Source: Lactococcus nasutitermitis
Lineage (GTDB): Bacteria; Bacillota; Bacilli; Lactobacillales; Streptococcaceae
Reading direction: 5' to 3'
Assembly (NCBI RefSeq): GCF_018403765.1
Contig: NZ_BOVQ01000005.1
Span: forward strand, 213,179 to 277,178
DNA: 64,000 bases
A program made the position numbers and the translations under genes. The notes beneath the pieces are model-generated. The model was not told where the DNA came from. It searched no databases and saw only the letters and a program-made list of their open reading frames with translations. Positions 17,858-28,257 of this stretch are shown here, piece after piece; position 1 is the first letter of the stretch; every line of letters begins with the position of its first letter.

Positions 17858-19021
17858 ATGGAAAAAGAACCTAAAAATTTTAAAGCAAGTATTTTTTTTA
17901 AATGGTTTGTCAACAATAAAGTAGTGACAATTCTCGCGATTATCTTGCTTTTTTTACTCAATGTGATGTTGCTGGATAAAGTTGGTTTTTTATTTCAGCC
18001 AATTGCTGATTTTATAACGATTGTTTCGCTTCCTCTAGTACTTGCTGCTGTTTTTTATTACCTGCTCAATCCCATTGTCAATTTTCTGGAAACGAAAAAA
18101 ATTCCGCGGATTGTGACGATTATTATTCTCTTTTTAATCATTGCAGCGTTGATTGTTTGGGGCTTGGTAGTTGCTATTCCTAACATTGCCAATGGTTTGG
18201 AGAAATTTGCAGCTTCTGTACCACATTATGTGGATTTGGCGCAAAAGCAGATTAATTCTCTCTTGCAAAATCCTCGATTTGCACAATTTCGCCCACAGTT
18301 GGACAATGTTTCAGATTCTATCGCCAAACAGTTGATTGAATGGTCCAAAAATTTCTCCACTTCGGCTGTAAATTCAATCACAGATATCATTGGGAAAACG
18401 ACAAGTGTCTTGATTTCATTGGTAATCTTTCCCTTCGTTCTCTTTTATCTCTTGCGTGATGGTAATCGCCTCAATGGTTATGTTTCACATTTGCTTCCAA
18501 TTAATTGGCGCGCTGATGTATCAAAAATGCTCCATGAAATTAACAGTCAACTTTCAAATTACGTGCGCGGACAGGTTTTGGTCGCTTTTGCAGTTACCAT
18601 TATGTTTTTGATTGGCTTGCCAGTGATTGGACTACGTTATGCTGTGGCTTTAGCGATTGTCGCTGGATTTTGTAATCTCATTCCATTTTTGGGATTTTAC
18701 ATTGCCTTAGTTCCTGCGGTGATTGTGGCGCTGGCAACTGGCGGACCTTTCATGCTTGTCAAGGTACTGATTGTCTTTATTATTGAGCAAACGATTGAAG
18801 GACGGTTGGTTTCTCCGTTAGTGCTTGGGAAATCCTTGGCAATTCACCCGATTACGATTTTATTTGTCTTGCTCACAGCAGGAAAAATCTTTGGCATTTG
18901 GGGCGTTCTATTGGGAATTCCATTTTACGCAACGATAAAAGTTATCGTCGTGCGTATTTACGCGTGGTACCGCGAAAGTTCTGACTTCTATCAAGAAAAA
19001 AATGATATAAAAATTGAATAA
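17858..19021 (+). CDS. AI-2E family transporter
   Basis: A 387-residue membrane protein with about eight hydrophobic segments. A long soluble stretch between residues 110 and 185 (FAASVPHYVDLAQKQINSLL) precedes the C-terminal membrane bundle (GFCNLIPFLGFYIALVPAVI; EQTIEGRLVSPLVLGKSL). This is the family pattern. Members export varied small molecules or ions; a role in AI-2 export is not implied. Its transcript ends at a strong palindrome (19021-19050). Confidence 0.85.
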   Translation: MEKEPKNFKASIFFKWFVNNKVVTILAIILLFLLNVMLLDKVGFLFQPIADFITIVSLPLVLAAVFYYLLNPIVNFLETKKIPRIVTIIILFLIIAALIVWGLVVAIPNIANGLEKFAASVPHYVDLAQKQINSLLQNPRFAQFRPQLDNVSDSIAKQLIEWSKNFSTSAVNSITDIIGKTTSVLISLVIFPFVLFYLLRDGNRLNGYVSHLLPINWRADVSKMLHEINSQLSNYVRGQVLVAFAVTIMFLIGLPVIGLRYAVALAIVAGFCNLIPFLGFYIALVPAVIVALATGGPFMLVKVLIVFIIEQTIEGRLVSPLVLGKSLAIHPITILFVLLTAGKIFGIWGVLLGIPFYATIKVIVVRIYAWYRESSDFYQEKNDIKIE

Positions 19022-19050
19022 AAGTTTTTGACAAAACTGTCAAAAACTTT
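19021..19050. repeat. TGACAG-type palindrome, likely terminator
   Basis: AAAGTTTTTGACA and TGTCAAAAACTTT form a 13-base inverted repeat around AAAC, directly at the stop codon of the transporter gene. It is a variant of the dispersed family and would work as a terminator for both strands. Confidence 0.85.
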
Positions 19051-19081
19051 TAAAGTGAAAAAATGATAAGGAAAACATAAA

Positions 19082-20323
19082 ATGTCTTATTCAGAAGATA
19101 CAATAGATTTTTTACACAAGGGAGATTTGGTTGGAATGCACAATAGCCTTGCCAAAGCCCTAAAAAATGACAGTTCAGAATTGCTCGCCGACCTCGCTGA
19201 ATATCTGCAAATGATGGGCTTCATTGATGAAAGTCATCAAGTTTATGACAAGATTTTGGCAGATAATCCAGCCACAACAGATTACTTAATCAATCTTGCT
19301 GAGATTGCGGAAGATGATGGCGACCTTGACCAAGCACTGGACTATCTCTATCAAATTCCCGCCAGCGATGAAAATTACGTCGCAGCGCTTGTCAAAATTG
19401 CCGATTTGTACCAGTTTGACGGCGATTTTGACACAGCTATCAGTAAACTTGAAGAAGCGCGCGCACTTTCAGATTCTCCTCTTGTTACATTTGCCCTTGC
19501 CGAATCATATTTTGAACAAGGTGATTATGCCAAAGCAATCAATGATTATGCAAAACTTTCCGAACGTAAAATTTTGCATGATACAAAGATTTCGATTTAT
19601 CAGCGGATTGGCGAAAGTTATGCGCAATTAGGAAATTTTGAAAATGCCATTTCTTTCTTAGAAAAATCTTATGAATTTGATAAAAATCCTGAAACACTTT
19701 ATAAAACAGCGCTACTTTATGGAGAAATTCACAATGAAACGCGCGCTCTAAGCATTTATAAACGTCTTGACGGCTTGGATATTGACTTCCTCAGCTACGA
19801 ACTTCCCTACGCTCAAACTCTCGAAGTTGACAATCAATTTGATAAAGCGCTAGAAATCGCTCAAAAAGGACTTGTCAAAACACCCAATTCCGTTCCTTTA
19901 TTGCATTTTCTCTCAAAAATAAGCTATAAACTTAAACAGAAAGAAGAAGCCGAGCGCTATTTGATGCAAGCATTGGATTTCCCAGAATTGCATGATGAAA
20001 CTGTTTTTTTGCTTGCCAACCTTTATTTTGCCGAAGAAGACTACGAAGCAGTTCTCAATCTTGTTCCTATGCTTGAAGACGAACATTTACTTGCAAAATG
20101 GCTGTTTGCTCAAGCGAATGCAGCGTTGGAAAATGATGCTGAAGCTCTTGCACTTTATGATGAATTAGCAAATTCTTCCCTGATAGAAAATCCAGAATTT
20201 TTATCAGACATGATTCATTATCTCTTAGAAATTGGACAACAAGAAAAGGCGCAATCCTTTATTTATCACTACTTAGAATTAGAACCAGATGATGAAAATA
20301 TGAGAAGTTTACTTGATGAGTAA
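19082..20323 (+). CDS. Tetratricopeptide repeat protein
   Basis: A 413-residue soluble protein made almost entirely of degenerate TPR helices (AEYLQMMGFIDESHQVYDKIL; ESYFEQGDYAKAINDYAKLS; GESYAQLGNFENAISFLEKS; ANLYFAEEDYEAVLNLVP). It is acidic and has no signal peptide. It resembles B. subtilis YpiA-type proteins. TPR proteins act as protein-binding scaffolds; no partner can be named from the context. It has its own short leader after a terminator palindrome. Confidence 0.82.
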   Translation: MSYSEDTIDFLHKGDLVGMHNSLAKALKNDSSELLADLAEYLQMMGFIDESHQVYDKILADNPATTDYLINLAEIAEDDGDLDQALDYLYQIPASDENYVAALVKIADLYQFDGDFDTAISKLEEARALSDSPLVTFALAESYFEQGDYAKAINDYAKLSERKILHDTKISIYQRIGESYAQLGNFENAISFLEKSYEFDKNPETLYKTALLYGEIHNETRALSIYKRLDGLDIDFLSYELPYAQTLEVDNQFDKALEIAQKGLVKTPNSVPLLHFLSKISYKLKQKEEAERYLMQALDFPELHDETVFLLANLYFAEEDYEAVLNLVPMLEDEHLLAKWLFAQANAALENDAEALALYDELANSSLIENPEFLSDMIHYLLEIGQQEKAQSFIYHYLELEPDDENMRSLLDE

Positions 20324-20341
20324 ACTTTTTTCTTTTCAAAT

Positions 20342-20363
20342 TTTTTGACAGAACTGTCAAAAA
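20342..20363. repeat. TGACAG palindrome, intergenic copy
   Basis: Five T, GACAG-AA-CTGTC, five A: a perfect copy just after the TPR gene, usable as its terminator. Confidence 0.88.
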
Positions 20364-20414
20364 TAGTGTTAGTAAAAAAGTCAAACATTTTTTACTAAAT
20401 TTATTTTATTTATG

Positions 20415-20429
20415 AATTTTCAGATAATT
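20415..20429. promoter_or_regulatory. CodY box of the ilv operon
   Basis: AATTTTCAGATAATT matches the CodY consensus AATTTTCWGAAAATT at 14 of 15 positions. It ends one base before the -35 box of the ilv promoter. CodY represses ilv genes when branched-chain amino acids are plentiful. Confidence 0.75.
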
Positions 20430-20430
20430 C

Positions 20431-20459
20431 TTGCTTTATTTCCGAAGAAGTGATAAACT
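20431..20459 (+). promoter_or_regulatory. Promoter of the ilv operon
   Basis: TTGCTT (20431-20436) and TAAACT (20454-20459) are separated by 17 bases, directly downstream of the CodY box. I see no T-box-type leader between this and ilvD. Confidence 0.6.
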
Positions 20460-20496
20460 AATATCATTAAAAAATTCTATGAAGGTGATTAAGAAT

Positions 20497-22212
20497 ATGG
20501 AATTCAAGTATAATGGCAAAGCAGAAGAAGTTGAGCTAAATAAATACTCAAAAACATTGACACAAGATGAAACCCAACCTGCCACACAGGCAATGTTCTA
20601 CGGCATTGGTTTTAAAGACGATGATTTCGCAAAAGCCCAAGTCGGTATCGTCAGTATGGATTGGGACGGAAACCCATGTAATATGCACTTGGGACAGCTC
20701 GGCGGACAAATCAAGAAATCAGTCAATGCGACAGATGGACTTGTTGGCTTGCAATTTCACACAATTGGAGTCTCAGATGGGATTGCCAATGGGACAGACG
20801 GAATGCGTTACAGCCTCGTCTCACGTGAAGTTATCGCCGATTCGATTGAAACAAATGCTGGCGCAGAATACTATGATGCTCTCGTAGCTGTACCAGGTTG
20901 TGATAAAAATATGCCAGGCTCTATTATTGGCATGGCGCGCCTCAATCGCCCGTCCATCATGGTTTACGGTGGCACGATTAAACCAGGTAAATACAAAGAT
21001 TATGAATCCCTGAATATCGTCAGTGCCTTTGAAGCCTTGGGTGAAAAAATCAAAGGCAGTATCTCTGATGAAGATTATCATGGTGTGATTTGCAATTCAA
21101 TCCCTGGAGCAGGTGCTTGTGGCGGGATGTACACGGCAAATACCTTGGCATCTTCCATCGAAGCACTTGGTATGAGTTTGCCATACAGCTCATCAAATCC
21201 AGCTGTCAGTCCTGAAAAACAAAACGAATGTGATAATATCGGCCCAGCAATCAAATTGCTCCTCGAAAAAGATATCAAACCAACAGATATTATGACGCGC
21301 GAAGCTTTTGAAAATGCGATTACGATTGTCATGGTTCTTGGTGGCTCTACCAATGCCGTCTTACATCTTCTTGCTATGGCAAATGCCGTTGATGTGCCAC
21401 TCACGATTGACGATTTCCAAAAAATTGCAGATAAAACACCAATGTTAGGAAATTTCAAACCTTCTTACAAATACATGATGGAAGATATGCACAAGATTGG
21501 TGGTGTCCCACGTGTGATGAAATATTTGCTTGATAAAGGAATGCTTCATGGCGAATGTTTAACCGTCACAGGAAAGACAGTTGCCGAAAATCTGGCGGAT
21601 ATTGAGCCACTTGAATTTGAAACACAAGATATTATTTTCCCACTTGAAAAACCAATAAAAGTAACAGGACATTTGCAAATTCTTTATGGAAATCTTGCTG
21701 AAGGCGGTTCTGTAGCGAAGATTACTGGTAAAGAAGGTGAAAAATTCACTGGAACAGCACGTGTCTTTGATGGCGAACAACATTTCATTGAAGGAATTGA
21801 AAGTGGACGATTGCACGCAGGCGATGTTGCAGTCATTCGCAATATCGGTCCAGTCGGCGCTCCGGGAATGCCTGAGATGTTAAAACCAACATCAGCCTTG
21901 ATTGGTGCAGGACTAGGTGAATCATGTGCCTTAATTACAGATGGACGCTTTTCTGGTGGAACTCATGGTTTCGTCGTTGGACATATCGTTCCTGAAGCCG
22001 TTAATGGTGGACTGATTGGACTTGTTGAAGATGATGATATTATTGAGATTGATGCGGTCACAAATAAAATCAACCTCCTAGTATCCGATGAAGAAATCGC
22101 CAAAAGACGTGTGAAATATGTCCTACCAGAACCAAAAGCAAAACGTGGTGTACTTTATAAATACGCGAAAACAGTACTTGATGCCAGTCATGGATGTGTG
22201 ACTGATGCTTAA
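20497..22212 (+). CDS. ilvD: Dihydroxy-acid dehydratase
   Basis: A 571-residue iron-sulfur enzyme that dehydrates dihydroxy acids to the 2-keto precursors of valine and isoleucine. The cluster/metal cysteines are in [18 protein letters not shown] and [15 protein letters not shown] chose ATG 20497, preceded by GAAGGTGA, because the protein then starts MEFKYNGK; the in-frame TTG at 20431 overlaps the -35 box. First gene of the ilvDBNCA operon. Confidence 0.96.
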   Translation: MEFKYNGKAEEVELNKYSKTLTQDETQPATQAMFYGIGFKDDDFAKAQVGIVSMDWDGNPCNMHLGQLGGQIKKSVNATDGLVGLQFHTIGVSDGIANGTDGMRYSLVSREVIADSIETNAGAEYYDALVAVPGCDKNMPGSIIGMARLNRPSIMVYGGTIKPGKYKDYESLNIVSAFEALGEKIKGSISDEDYHGVICNSIPGAGACGGMYTANTLASSIEALGMSLPYSSSNPAVSPEKQNECDNIGPAIKLLLEKDIKPTDIMTREAFENAITIVMVLGGSTNAVLHLLAMANAVDVPLTIDDFQKIADKTPMLGNFKPSYKYMMEDMHKIGGVPRVMKYLLDKGMLHGECLTVTGKTVAENLADIEPLEFETQDIIFPLEKPIKVTGHLQILYGNLAEGGSVAKITGKEGEKFTGTARVFDGEQHFIEGIESGRLHAGDVAVIRNIGPVGAPGMPEMLKPTSALIGAGLGESCALITDGRFSGGTHGFVVGHIVPEAVNGGLIGLVEDDDIIEIDAVTNKINLLVSDEEIAKRRVKYVLPEPKAKRGVLYKYAKTVLDASHGCVTDA

Positions 22213-22262
22213 TAACAATTATTTTATGGAAAATTATTAAATATACAGAGGGGAGTGTCCAT

Positions 22263-23996
22263 GTGAAAAAAATTAAATTAGAAAAACCAAAATCAGGTTC
22301 TCAGCTTGTTCTTGAAACCTTGAAAGAACTCGGTGTGGACATTATCTTCGGTTATCCAGGAGGAGCAATGCTTCCACTCTATGATGCTATTCATGGTTTT
22401 GAGGGTATTCAGCACATTCTAGCGCGTCATGAGCAGGGAGCAACACATGAAGCAGAAGGATATGCTAAATCTTCTGGAAAAGTGGGAGTTGTTGTTGTTA
22501 CAAGTGGACCAGGAGCAACCAATGCAGTGACAGGAATTGCTGATGCTTATCTGGATTCCGTTCCCTTGATTGTCTTTACTGGACAAGTTGGCAGACCTTC
22601 GATTGGTAAAGACGCATTCCAAGAAGCAGATACGGTTGGAATTACCGCGCCTATCACGAAATACAATTATCAAATTCGCTCAACAGAGGATATTCCTAGA
22701 ATTGTCAGAGAGGCTTATCATCTCGCAACAACTGGACGTCCGGGACCTGTTGAGATTGACTTACCAAAAGATGTCTCCACGATAGAAGTTGATGAAATTA
22801 ACGACCCTAGCATTTTCTTACCAAATTATCATGAAACAGAACATGCAGATGAACAATCATTAAAAGAAATTCTCACAGCACTTTCTCAAAGTAAAAAGCC
22901 AGTCATCATCGCAGGTGGCGGTATCAACTATGCTGATGCAACAGAAGAATTACGGACTTTCGTTGAGAAGTATCAAATTCCAGTTGTTTCAACCTTATTA
23001 GGACTTGGGACTCTTCCGATAACTGATAAGTTACAACTTGGAATGGGAGGAATGCATGGTTCTTACGCGGCAAATATGGCACTTGTTGAAGCAGACTACA
23101 TCATCAATCTAGGTTCTCGTTTTGATGACCGTCTAGTTTCCAATCCTTTACGTTTTGCTGAAAATGCGAAAGTTGCTCATATTGATATTGACCCAGCAGA
23201 GCTTGGAAAAATTGTAACAACAGATATTCCAGTTGTTGGAGATTTGAAAGAAGCACTTGCAAAACTTAATGCTTACGATAAAGTTCCTACAGATTACGCT
23301 TCATGGGCAAGTCATGTTTTGAAGAATAAAGAACGCGCACCTTTTGCCTATGAAGATACGAATGATTTTATCAGACCACAGAAAATGATTGAATTGATTG
23401 GCAAATACACAGATGGTGATGCGATTATTGTCACAGATGTTGGGCAACATCAAATGTGGACTGCGCAGTATTATCCTTATAAAAATGCACGTCAGTTGAT
23501 AACTTCTGGTGGTATGGGAACGATGGGCTTTGGGATTCCGGCAGCTATTGGTGCAAAACTTGCCAATCCTGATAAAAATGTCATTTGCTTTGTCGGAGAT
23601 GGTGGTTTTCAGATGACCAACCAAGAACTTGCGATTTTAAACGGCTATAAAGTCCCCATTAAAATTATTTTAGTAAATAATCATTCACTTGGAATGGTGC
23701 GACAATGGCAGGAAGCTTTCTATGAAGAACGCCGTAGTCAATCTGTCTTTGATGAAGAACCTAATTTTCAGCTCCTTGCTGAAGCTTATGGAATTAAACA
23801 TGTCAAACTTGCCAATCCAGAAACCTTAGAAGAAGAGTTGCAAGTTATCAATGAAGATGTACCAATGTTAGTTGAAGTTTTGATTTCTAAGGCAGAAAAA
23901 GTTTTGCCAATGGTTCCAGCGGGCATGCACAACGATGAAATTTTAGGTGTTGTTTTTAAAGATGAGAAAAAGGAGGTGCCTGAATGCGCAGAATGA
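22263..23996 (+). CDS. ilvB: Acetolactate synthase, large (catalytic) subunit
   Basis: A 577-residue ThDP enzyme that joins pyruvate with pyruvate or 2-ketobutyrate, the first common step of valine and isoleucine synthesis. The catalytic glutamate is Glu57 (ARHEQGATHEAEGYA). The ThDP/Mg motif is VGDGGFQMTNQELAILNGYK, ending in VNN. FAD-site and dimer regions are of usual length. The start is GTG at 22263 after GAGGGGA. Its last 13 bases overlap ilvN, implying coupled translation of the two subunits. Confidence 0.96.
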   Translation: MKKIKLEKPKSGSQLVLETLKELGVDIIFGYPGGAMLPLYDAIHGFEGIQHILARHEQGATHEAEGYAKSSGKVGVVVVTSGPGATNAVTGIADAYLDSVPLIVFTGQVGRPSIGKDAFQEADTVGITAPITKYNYQIRSTEDIPRIVREAYHLATTGRPGPVEIDLPKDVSTIEVDEINDPSIFLPNYHETEHADEQSLKEILTALSQSKKPVIIAGGGINYADATEELRTFVEKYQIPVVSTLLGLGTLPITDKLQLGMGGMHGSYAANMALVEADYIINLGSRFDDRLVSNPLRFAENAKVAHIDIDPAELGKIVTTDIPVVGDLKEALAKLNAYDKVPTDYASWASHVLKNKERAPFAYEDTNDFIRPQKMIELIGKYTDGDAIIVTDVGQHQMWTAQYYPYKNARQLITSGGMGTMGFGIPAAIGAKLANPDKNVICFVGDGGFQMTNQELAILNGYKVPIKIILVNNHSLGMVRQWQEAFYEERRSQSVFDEEPNFQLLAEAYGIKHVKLANPETLEEELQVINEDVPMLVEVLISKAEKVLPMVPAGMHNDEILGVVFKDEKKEVPECAE

Positions 23997-24460
23997 TAGC
24001 AGCAAAACTCCACAATGTGACAGGAATTATGAACCGTTTCACCGCCGTCTTCAATCGCCGACAAATCAACGTTATTTCAATCACAGCAGGTGTGACAGAA
24101 AGTCAAGAAATGACACATTCAACTTTTGTCATTGAAGTAGATGATTTGGAAGAAGTGGAGCAAATCATTAAACAACTTGAACGTTTGATTGATGTGATTG
24201 AAGTTGAGGATATTACAGATATTCCGCACGTTGCTCGTGAAGTTGTGCTGATAAAAGTCACAGCACCACCTTCCAGACGTGCTGAGATTTTTACAATGAT
24301 TGACCCTTTTAGGGTAAATGTTATTGATGTCAATCGTGACAATATTACCATACAACTTACAGGAGATTCAGCGAAGATTGAAGCATTGATTGATGTCGTT
24401 GAACCTTACGGTATTTTGCAAATGGCGCGTACAGGTACAGCTGGTTTTGCAAGAGGTTAA
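23984..24460 (+). CDS. ilvN: Acetolactate synthase, small (regulatory) subunit
   Basis: A 158-residue regulatory subunit. The N-terminal ACT domain (AKLHNVTGIMNRFTAVFNRRQI) binds valine for feedback inhibition, and the C-terminal half (RREIFTMIDPFRVNVIDV-like region) activates the catalytic subunit. AAGGAGG inside the end of ilvB precedes the ATG. Downstream, before ilvC, there is a long nested hairpin (24481-24567). Confidence 0.94.
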   Translation: MRRMIAAKLHNVTGIMNRFTAVFNRRQINVISITAGVTESQEMTHSTFVIEVDDLEEVEQIIKQLERLIDVIEVEDITDIPHVAREVVLIKVTAPPSRRAEIFTMIDPFRVNVIDVNRDNITIQLTGDSAKIEALIDVVEPYGILQMARTGTAGFARG

Positions 24461-24480
24461 ATTTTAACAGTATATTTTTT

Positions 24481-25640
<1,160 letters not shown>

Positions 25641-25720
25641 AATATTAGTTGCTCTAAATTTTACTTTGACGGTGCAGAAGATGTGCCGTCAATTTTGTAA
25701 GTGTTAGGAAAGGGAAAATT

Positions 25721-26971
25721 ATGCTTACAGCAAAAGATGTAGAAAATGCTTACCAAGTTCTAAAGCCCGTTGTCCTAAAAACAGCTCTACAACGGGATAA
25801 ATATTTATCTGAAAAATATGGTGCAGAGATTTATCTCAAACACGAAAATGAACAGCGTGTGCGCTCTTTTAAACTTCGTGGAGCATATTATGCGATTAGC
25901 CAACTCTCAGATGAAGAACGAGCAAGAGGAGTTGTTTGTGCTTCCGCCGGCAATCATGCTCAAGGAGTTGCTTATGCAGCAAACGAGCTTAATTTGACAG
26001 CGACGATTTTCATGCCTGTAACCACACCCAATCAAAAAGTATCGCAAGTTCAGTTTTTTGGTGGTGATTACGTAAAAATCGAATTAACAGGAGATACTTT
26101 TGATGAAGCAGCAAAAGCAGCAAAGGTATTTGCCAAAGAACATCATAAAACTTTTGTAGACCCATTTGATGATGAAAATGTCATGGCAGGGCAGGGAACA
26201 GTTGCTTTAGAGATTTTTGAACAAGCAGCTAAGCAAGACATCAAAATTGATAAAATGCTGATACAAATTGGTGGAGGTGGTCTCATCTCAGGCGTATCAA
26301 CTTACAGTAAAGAAAAGCAGCCAAGTGTTGAAATCATTGGTGTAGAAGCAACAGGGGCAATGAGTATGCGTGCTGCTTTTAACGCTGGACAACCGGTGAC
26401 TTTAGAAAAAATTGATAAATTTGCCGATGGGATTGCCGTAGCAACAGTTGGCGAGAAAACATATGCAACTTCTAAAGATAAGATTAACCAACTCGTTGCC
26501 GTCGATGAAGGCTTGATTTCACAAACAATTTTAGAACTTTACTCCAAGCTGGGAATTGTTGCCGAGCCTGCCGGAGCGACATCTGTTGCAGCATTAGAAA
26601 TTATCAAAGATGAAATCAAAGGAAAAACAGTTGTTTGCTTGATTTCTGGTGGTAATAATGACATCAATCGAATGCAAGAAATCGAAGAACGCGCTTTGGT
26701 ATATGAAGGAGTGAAGCACTATTTTGTTGTAAATTTTCCACAAAGACCAGGAGCTTTGAGAACTTTCGTTACAGATATCTTAGGACCAAATGACGACATT
26801 ACACGATTTGAATACATCAAGCGCGCAAACAAAGGAAAAGGACCAGTACTGATTGGCATCCTCCTCACAGACCCAAATGATTATGAACCACTCCTTACAC
26901 GCATCGGACAATTTGATAAAACTTTTGTCAACTTACGTGGCAATGAAAGCTTATATAATTTACTTGTATAA
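25721..26971 (+). CDS. ilvA: Threonine dehydratase (biosynthetic type)
   Basis: A 416-residue PLP enzyme that deaminates threonine to 2-ketobutyrate, the entry to isoleucine. The PLP lysine is Lys51 (RSFKLRGA) and the glycine loop is IQIGGGGLISG. A single C-terminal ACT-like regulatory domain starts near residue 330 (HYFVVNFPQRPGALRTF), shorter than the two-domain enteric form. Last gene of the ilv operon, followed by a terminator. Confidence 0.95.
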   Translation: MLTAKDVENAYQVLKPVVLKTALQRDKYLSEKYGAEIYLKHENEQRVRSFKLRGAYYAISQLSDEERARGVVCASAGNHAQGVAYAANELNLTATIFMPVTTPNQKVSQVQFFGGDYVKIELTGDTFDEAAKAAKVFAKEHHKTFVDPFDDENVMAGQGTVALEIFEQAAKQDIKIDKMLIQIGGGGLISGVSTYSKEKQPSVEIIGVEATGAMSMRAAFNAGQPVTLEKIDKFADGIAVATVGEKTYATSKDKINQLVAVDEGLISQTILELYSKLGIVAEPAGATSVAALEIIKDEIKGKTVVCLISGGNNDINRMQEIEERALVYEGVKHYFVVNFPQRPGALRTFVTDILGPNDDITRFEYIKRANKGKGPVLIGILLTDPNDYEPLLTRIGQFDKTFVNLRGNESLYNLLV

Positions 26972-26977
26972 ATCTAC

Positions 26978-27012
26978 AAAAAGGGAATAGAAAAAGTCTA
27001 TTCTCTTTTTAT
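26978..27012 (+). terminator. Terminator of the ilv operon
   Basis: AAAAAGGGAATAGA (26978-26991) pairs with TCTATTCTCTTTTT (26997-27010) with one G-T pair; the T-run is part of the stem. Confidence 0.88.
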
Positions 27013-27054
27013 ATTTTCATGGACTAAAAATTAAAAGATAATGTATTTTGGATG

Positions 27055-27083
27055 GTGACAAACAATAAAATAGAGTTTATAAT
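27055..27083 (+). promoter_or_regulatory. Promoter P1 of the heme operon
   Basis: GTGACA (27055-27060) and a perfect TATAAT (27078-27083) are 17 bases apart. This would give a leader of about 225 bases before hemH. Confidence 0.7.
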
Positions 27084-27094
27084 AAAAAACAAGC

Positions 27095-27109
27095 ATGCAA
27101 ACGATTGCA
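27095..27109. promoter_or_regulatory. Catabolite-responsive element (cre) at the heme promoter
   Basis: ATGCAAACGATTGCA matches the cre consensus WTGNAANCGNWNNCW at every fixed position and is an inverted repeat. It lies about 5-20 bases after the predicted start of P1, a roadblock position for CcpA repression. Another LacI-family repressor could use a similar site. Confidence 0.7.
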
Positions 27110-27314
27110 TAAGAAAGGGAAAGTTTAAATTTTTCTTGATGTAACAAACATCTAATAGGAAAATACCATAAATACTAATAGTTTTCGAGAATTTTTATTA
27201 TAAAAATATGGAAAAGTTGCGAAAAACTATCATTTATTTTTTAATTGTTATATAATGAAATAGAATTTAATTGTTTGAAATAAAAAACGTTTATAGAACA
27301 TAGAATGGAGAACA
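27110..27314. other. Heme operon leader with hairpins and a second possible promoter
   Basis: No reading frame is credible here. GATGT/ACATC (27138-27152) and a longer hairpin, ATAGTTTTCG (27178-27187) with CGAAAAACTAT (27220-27230) around an inner ATTTTTA/TAAAAAT, are visible. TATAAT at 27251-27256 could be a second promoter, though its -35 is poor. AATGGAG before 27315 is the hemH ribosome site. Confidence 0.5.
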
Positions 27315-28247
27315 ATGATAAAGCGTAAGATTGCGTTATTAGTTATGAGTTTTGGCTCACCAACAAATATAGAAGATATTGAGGCTTACTATACTCATAT
27401 TCGTAACGGAAGAAAACCAACAGATGAGTTACTTGCAGAATTAAAAGGACGTTTTGAGCTTATTGGTGGAACTTCACCACTGGTGAAAATTACCGAGGAG
27501 CAAGGTAAAGCTATTGAAGAAGTACTCAATGATAAACAAGATGAAATTGAATATAAACTTTATATTGGATATTTACACGTTGCTCCTTTCATTAAAGATG
27601 CTGTTCAACAAATCTATAAAGATGGCTTAACAGAAGCTGTTTCAATCGTTCTTGCACCACAATTTTCAGGTGTAAGTTTAAAGCTTTATAATGATGAAGC
27701 ACAAAAAGTAGCTACCGAGTTGGGAATTCAGATGAAATCTATTGAGAGTTGGTATCAGGCTCCAAAATTTATCGAAGCTTGGGCTGACAATCTTAAAACG
27801 ACATTAGCTGAAATTCCAGTAGAAGAACAAAATAAAGCGGTTGTCGTTTTCACAGCACATAGTATTCCTTTGAAATCCGCACAATCAGGAGATTTGTATG
27901 TTCCTCAAGTTAAAGAGACAGCAAAATTAATTGCTGAAAAAGCTAAACTTACCCATTATGAAGAAGCATGGCAGTCTGCTGGACGAACACCTTTTCCATG
28001 GGTGGGACCAGATGTCTTAGAGTTCACAAAAAAACTCCACTATGAAAAAGGCTATATTCACTATATTTATTGTCCTGTTAGTTTTGTGGCAGACCACTTA
28101 GAAGTGTTGTTTGATAATGATTATGAATGTAAAAAGTTGACGGATAAATTGGGGGTGCATTATCATCGTCCGGAGATGCCAAATGTTAATCCTAAATTTA
28201 TTGAAGCTTTGGCTGGCGTTGTTGTAGCTAAAGTAGCAGAAAATTGA
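27315..28247 (+). CDS. hemH: Ferrochelatase (coproporphyrin ferrochelatase, HemH/CpfC)
   Basis: A 310-residue enzyme that inserts iron into coproporphyrin III (Gram-positive route) or protoporphyrin [11 protein letters not shown] carries the catalytic His182 and [14 protein letters not shown] the Glu263, matching the active site of B. subtilis HemH (His183, Glu264). The N-terminal motif reads LLVMSFGSP, with Phe13 where the B. subtilis protein, as I recall it, has an iron-side Tyr13. First gene of the heme operon; hemE follows at once. Earlier lactococci are known to keep hemH alone to use external porphyrin. Confidence 0.93.
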   Translation: MIKRKIALLVMSFGSPTNIEDIEAYYTHIRNGRKPTDELLAELKGRFELIGGTSPLVKITEEQGKAIEEVLNDKQDEIEYKLYIGYLHVAPFIKDAVQQIYKDGLTEAVSIVLAPQFSGVSLKLYNDEAQKVATELGIQMKSIESWYQAPKFIEAWADNLKTTLAEIPVEEQNKAVVVFTAHSIPLKSAQSGDLYVPQVKETAKLIAEKAKLTHYEEAWQSAGRTPFPWVGPDVLEFTKKLHYEKGYIHYIYCPVSFVADHLEVLFDNDYECKKLTDKLGVHYHRPEMPNVNPKFIEALAGVVVAKVAEN

Positions 28248-28257
28248 GGCATTGATT

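Noticed and set aside
20324..20496. T-box or leucine/isoleucine leader peptide before ilvD
   Set aside because: No T-box core, no anticodon-like specifier stem and no short Ile/Val-rich reading frame was found.
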